Shown here piece by piece: positions 33,119 through 35,745 of a stretch of DNA of 35,745 nucleotides. Each line of letters starts with the position of its first letter. The first letter of the stretch is position 1. The notes below the pieces were generated by a model that saw only the letters and a list, made by a program, of their open reading frames with translations, ran no database searches and was not told the origin of the DNA. Source of the stretch: Aestuariivirgaceae bacterium. Lineage in GTDB: Bacteria; Pseudomonadota; Alphaproteobacteria; Rhizobiales; Aestuariivirgaceae. The position numbers were made by a program, and so were the translations under genes. The DNA lies in contig JANQIR010000009.1 in assembly GCA_028282065.1 (NCBI GenBank), forward strand, positions 1 through 35,745, given 5' to 3'.

Positions 33119-34248
33119 TGCGCCTGGGCAGGCCTGACGAATGTGCGGGTTGCCGCCAGGACCTGGGAGATGATCGGCGGTGCCTTGCGCTTGTGGCCTG
33201 TGTCGATACTCACGGCGACCGTCATGCCGGATCGCAGGGGTGGCTTGTCCGCCAGATGGTCAGGCGTGATGGACAGTCTGACCGGCAGACGCTGGACGAC
33301 CTTCACCCAGTTGCCGGATGCATTTTGCGGCGGCAGGACCGCAAACTCCGCACCGGTTGCCGGCGAGATGCCGGTCACCTCCGCCTGCCAGCGGACGTCC
33401 GGATAGGCCTCCGCAACGAAGGTTGCCTTTTGGCCGCGGCGGACATGGGTCAGTTCGGTCTCCTTCAGGTTTACTTCAATCCATGCCTTGCCGACCTGAA
33501 CGATGGCAAACACGGACTCACCGCTCTTGATGTATTCGCCCGCTTCCAGATTCATCTTCACGACCACACCATCGGCAGGGGCAATCAGCAAGGACCGGTC
33601 AAGCGCCAGCTGGGCGCGTTCGAGGCGCGCAGATGCGGCAATGTGTTTTGGGTGGACTTCGGCCGGAATGTTCGGATCGCCATTGAGAGATGCGAGTATA
33701 CCGGCCTTGCGCTCCCTGGCGGCGGCCATGTTCCGGTCGGCGGCGCGCATCAGGTGGCGCGCTTCGTCCAGCTTGGTTCCCAGGCCGACACCTTTGTCTG
33801 CGAGCTTCTGTCGGCGCTTGAATTCGCTGGCAAGGAACCGGCGGCGTTCTTCCACCACCTCGATTTCGGCGTTGGCGCGGCGCAGTTCGGCGCGCAGGTT
33901 GTTTATGTCCTGGACGACGGCTGCCAGGTTGGCTTGAGCTTCCGCCACGGCGAGTTCGAACTCGTCACGCTCAAGTTCGAGCAGTTTCTGTCCGCGCCGG
34001 ACCAACTGGTTTTCACGGACATGCACGTTGTTGACCCGGCCGGACACTTGCGACACGACCGAGACAATCGGTGCCTTCACATAGGCGTTCTCGCTGGTGA
34101 CGAAGCGGCCGCCGGCGTAGTAGTAGGTGATGCCGCCCAGAACGAGCACGGCGGGGACGGCGATCATCAAGACGAGGCGGGTCAGGTGCCGGGCGATGCG
34201 CGAGGCCGGTCTCGCCTGGATGTTGTCATGGTTGGGCTCGCCGGTCAT
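33115..34248 (-). CDS. emrA: Membrane fusion protein of efflux pump (EmrA/HlyD)
   Basis: A 377-residue HlyD-family periplasmic adaptor. One membrane helix at about 24-46, a first lipoyl half (V-S-G-R-V near 68-72), a coiled-coil hairpin rich in Ala, Arg and Glu (about 95-210), and the second lipoyl half S-L-L-I-A-P-A-D-G-V. The late G-A-E-F-A-V-L-P-P-Q-N-A-S-G-N-W-V segment is the EmrA signature. It overlaps marR and emrB by 4 bp on either side, so all three are translationally coupled. Confidence 0.92.
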   Translation of the reverse strand: MTGEPNHDNIQARPASRIARHLTRLVLMIAVPAVLVLGGITYYYAGGRFVTSENAYVKAPIVSVVSQVSGRVNNVHVRENQLVRRGQKLLELERDEFELAVAEAQANLAAVVQDINNLRAELRRANAEIEVVEERRRFLASEFKRRQKLADKGVGLGTKLDEARHLMRAADRNMAAARERKAGILASLNGDPNIPAEVHPKHIAASARLERAQLALDRSLLIAPADGVVVKMNLEAGEYIKSGESVFAIVQVGKAWIEVNLKETELTHVRRGQKATFVAEAYPDVRWQAEVTGISPATGAEFAVLPPQNASGNWVKVVQRLPVRLSITPDHLADKPPLRSGMTVAVSIDTGHKRKAPPIISQVLAATRTFVRPAQAQ

Positions 34249-34709
34249 TCTGCCGCCTCGCTCATTGCAGGTCCGGCCGCCAGTTCGGACAGGTCGTCAC
34301 GCATGCGCTTGAGCAGGCCGGTCAGGGTTTCGCGTTCCTCATCGCCGAGGCTGCGCATGGCATCGTCGCGGGTGACAGAGGCCAGATCGCGCATGATCTG
34401 CAGCGTTGGTTTGACCTTGTCAGTGAGATATACCCGCTTGGTGCGTCTGTCCTGAGTGTCCCGGCGGCGCTCGATCCAGTCCTTGGCTTCCATACGGTCG
34501 AGCAGACGGCCGAGGGCGGCCTTTTCGATGTCCAGAAGGGATGCGAATTCGCTTTGAGAGATTCCCTGATGGAAATACAGGTGGTTGAGGACCCACCATT
34601 GCGACCGGGTCAGACCCAACGGGGCCATGCGGCGGTCGTAGATCGTGCGCATCAGGCGCGCGACGTCATGCACCAGAAAGCCGATATTGTGGTCGAGATC
34701 TTCTTCCAT
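34245..34709 (-). CDS. MarR-family transcriptional regulator
   Basis: A 155-residue winged helix regulator. The recognition region follows the pattern R-S-Q-W-W-V-L (35-41), I-S-Q-S-E-F-A-S-L-L-D-I-E-K-A-A-L-G-R (about 50-68), and the wing motif D-x-R-x-K-R-V. It most likely represses its own operon with emrAB and is released by a pump substrate. ATG 34709 has CAGGAG 6 nt upstream; the frame runs on to 34778, but that would cover the operator-like palindrome. It is first in the operon, which fits autoregulation. Confidence 0.9.
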   Translation of the reverse strand: MEEDLDHNIGFLVHDVARLMRTIYDRRMAPLGLTRSQWWVLNHLYFHQGISQSEFASLLDIEKAALGRLLDRMEAKDWIERRRDTQDRRTKRVYLTDKVKPTLQIMRDLASVTRDDAMRSLGDEERETLTGLLKRMRDDLSELAAGPAMSEAAE

Positions 34710-34742
34710 CCAAGGCTCCTGCCAGCCGTATGGAACTGAATA

Positions 34743-34779
34743 GTTGCCTAGGCTACGAAATTTTGGTTGCCTAGGCAAC
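34743..34779 (-). promoter_or_regulatory. Double CCTAGG operator/promoter of marR-emrAB
   Basis: GTTGCCTAGGCAAC (34766-34779) is a perfect 14-bp palindrome; GTTGCCTAGGCTAC (34743-34756) is a near copy. Their 11-bp core GTTGCCTAGGC repeats 23 bp apart, about two helical turns. They lie 34-70 bp ahead of the marR start. On the minus strand a possible -35 TTGCCT and weak -10 TAGCCT, 17 bp apart, fall within the two sites, so a bound MarR dimer would block the promoter. Confidence 0.7.
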
Positions 34780-34857
34780 TAAGTATGGAACACGTGGTAA
34801 CCTCGCGGAGGTTCAATCCAGGCAATTGGCTGGTTTGCCGGTCGTGAGCGAAGCGGA

Positions 34858-35286
34858 TCAGGCGGCAGCCTGCACTTCTGCCGTTCGCAGTTCGCCCGTT
34901 GGCACGACTGTGCAGGGGCGGATGTCGCGCGGATTGGACAGGCCGTACTGCTTCAGGGATAGCAGAAACACCACGGCTGCATCGGCGACGAGAGAGTTCA
35001 GGTCGGCCGTTTCGAGGCCGGCATCGAATGCCTGTGTCAGATTGGTGGCGGCCTGGCGGTAAATTGCCGACAGTTCGGCGAGGTTTAGCCGATTCAGTTC
35101 ATGCCAGCCTTCGAGCATCTCGTGTTCGGAGAGTTCAGCCAGCAGATTGTCGCTGATCAGCAAGGGAAGATTGCCCCGGTCACGGATCTTGGCGGTTGTC
35201 TCGTCGCCCGAGCGCTCATCCGGGCAGGTGATGGAAATACCGTCTGGTGTCCCGGTACCGTCGGTCATGATGTACTCGCTGGCCAT
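34858..35286 (-). CDS. Hypothetical protein
   Basis: A 142-residue soluble protein I do not recognise. The first 35 residues are polar and probably disordered (D-G-T-G-T-P-D-G-I-S), and the rest (about 40-120) is predicted helical, rich in Leu, Ala and Asn (N-L-L-A-E-L-S-E-H-E, Y-R-Q-A-A-T-N-L). No signal peptide or membrane helix. Starts at 35286 (ATG), 35292 (GTG) or 35268 (ATG) are all possible; none has a strong ribosome site. It lies on the same strand as marR-emrAB, with the operator between them, and is not obviously part of that operon. Confidence 0.6.
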   Translation of the reverse strand: MASEYIMTDGTGTPDGISITCPDERSGDETTAKIRDRGNLPLLISDNLLAELSEHEMLEGWHELNRLNLAELSAIYRQAATNLTQAFDAGLETADLNSLVADAAVVFLLSLKQYGLSNPRDIRPCTVVPTGELRTAEVQAAA

Positions 35287-35424
35287 CTTCACACCCGTTC
35301 GCCTGTTTGTCCTGACAGGCCATCCCTGGGGATAAGTGTGCCGTCAAGCGGGTTGAAAGAGGGTTAATCCGGTTTTGCGCAAGGGGAGAACGGCTACCGG
35401 CTGGTCCCGGCGGGATTGGTGCCG

Positions 35425-35745
35425 TCAGGCGACAAGCGTGGTTACATAAATTCCGTATCCGCCCAGCAGTGCGCCGCCGAGCAGTCTGCTGATGCCACGC
35501 CAGACAATCAGGATAACCACCATTAAGATCGACAGTGCGACCATCAACGGCATATCGATATGCATCATGTGGGACGGAATCTGCAAAGGCTGGATTGCCG
35601 CCGTGGTGCCGGCGATCCCCAAAACGTTGTAAATGTTGGAGCCGAGCACATTGCCCAGCGCAATTTCGGTGTGCCGTCTGATGGCCGCAATGATCGACGT
35701 GACCATTTCGGGAAGCGAGGTGCCCAATGCCACCAGTGTAAGGCC
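35425..35745 (-). CDS. Calcium/sodium (CaCA) antiporter, C-terminal fragment
   Basis: The last 107 or so residues of a CaCA-family cation exchanger, cut by the window edge. The second alpha-repeat opens at the edge with G-L-T-L-V-A-L-G-T-S-L-P-E-M and is followed by G-N-V-L-G-S-N-I-Y-N, both lining the ion site, then two further hydrophobic helices to the stop at 35425. Relatives exchange Ca2+ for Na+ or H+ across the inner membrane; the ion here cannot be told from this half. Confidence 0.87.
   Translation of the reverse strand, partial: GLTLVALGTSLPEMVTSIIAAIRRHTEIALGNVLGSNIYNVLGIAGTTAAIQPLQIPSHMMHIDMPLMVALSILMVVILIVWRGISRLLGGALLGGYGIYVTTLVA

Noticed and set aside
33118-34455. Plus-strand open frame of 445 codons over emrA and marR
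   Set aside because: Covers two well-identified minus-strand genes and has no recognisable domain.

Overview
The window looks like chromosomal DNA of an alphaproteobacterium, most likely of the order Hyphomicrobiales (Rhizobiales). Four things point there: high GC content; the block argH-lptM-lysA-DUF4175 protein-hpt-zinc ribbon protein-ftsEX-ydcF-plsC; a rhizobial-type phosphatidylcholine synthase; and a nested palindrome built on GAGCATG...CCGAAAA...TTTTCGG...CATGCTC, typical of intergenic elements in that order. The species cannot be named from the sequence. I saw no tRNA, rRNA, transposase, phage gene or CRISPR array. Genes are densely packed, many overlap by 4 bp, and some start with GTG or TTG.

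Layout. 1-3.0 kb (minus strand): a translationally coupled trio, MOSC protein - FdhD - cytidine deaminase-like protein, preceded by a proline racemase superfamily enzyme with a Ser/Cys active-site pair. 3.3-5.4 kb (plus): a short-chain dehydrogenase and a GT-B-like surface carbohydrate protein. 5.4-8.4 kb: nucleic acid and nucleotide maintenance genes (Nudix hydrolase, HNH nuclease, AlkA-type glycosylase) and glutamyl-Q tRNA(Asp) synthetase. 8.5-10.8 kb: B12-dependent ribonucleotide reductase. 10.9-14.1 kb: plsC, ydcF-like, ftsX and ftsE. 14.2-15.6 kb: zinc-ribbon membrane protein and hpt. 15.8-21.4 kb: DUF4175/TIGR02302-type membrane protein, lysA, lptM and argH, with tlpA divergent from argH. 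22.1-25.7 kb: FAD oxidoreductase, LOG-family protein and beta-CASP metallo-hydrolase. 25.7-28.1 kb: a leaderless peptidoglycan-binding protein, a small membrane protein, a VOC protein and a metallophosphoesterase. 28.3-30.2 kb (plus): a CysH-like protein lacking the catalytic cysteine motif, then ATP sulfurylase. 30.2-31.6 kb: MazG-like pyrophosphohydrolase and pcs. 31.6-34.8 kb: a marR-emrA-emrB efflux operon whose three genes all overlap by 4 bp, with a double CCTAGG palindrome in front. The right edge holds an unrecognised small protein and the end of a CaCA-family cation exchanger.

Most of the window is housekeeping. The parts that deserve a second look are the CysH-like/Sat pair, the MOSC-FdhD-deaminase operon with an atypical FdhD, an 11-bp motif (TCCTGACCCTA) repeated in three gene-upstream gaps between 26.3 and 30.7 kb, and the marR operator. 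I did not find a clear new multi-gene defence or mobile system; the closest candidate for undescribed biology is the sulfur pair.
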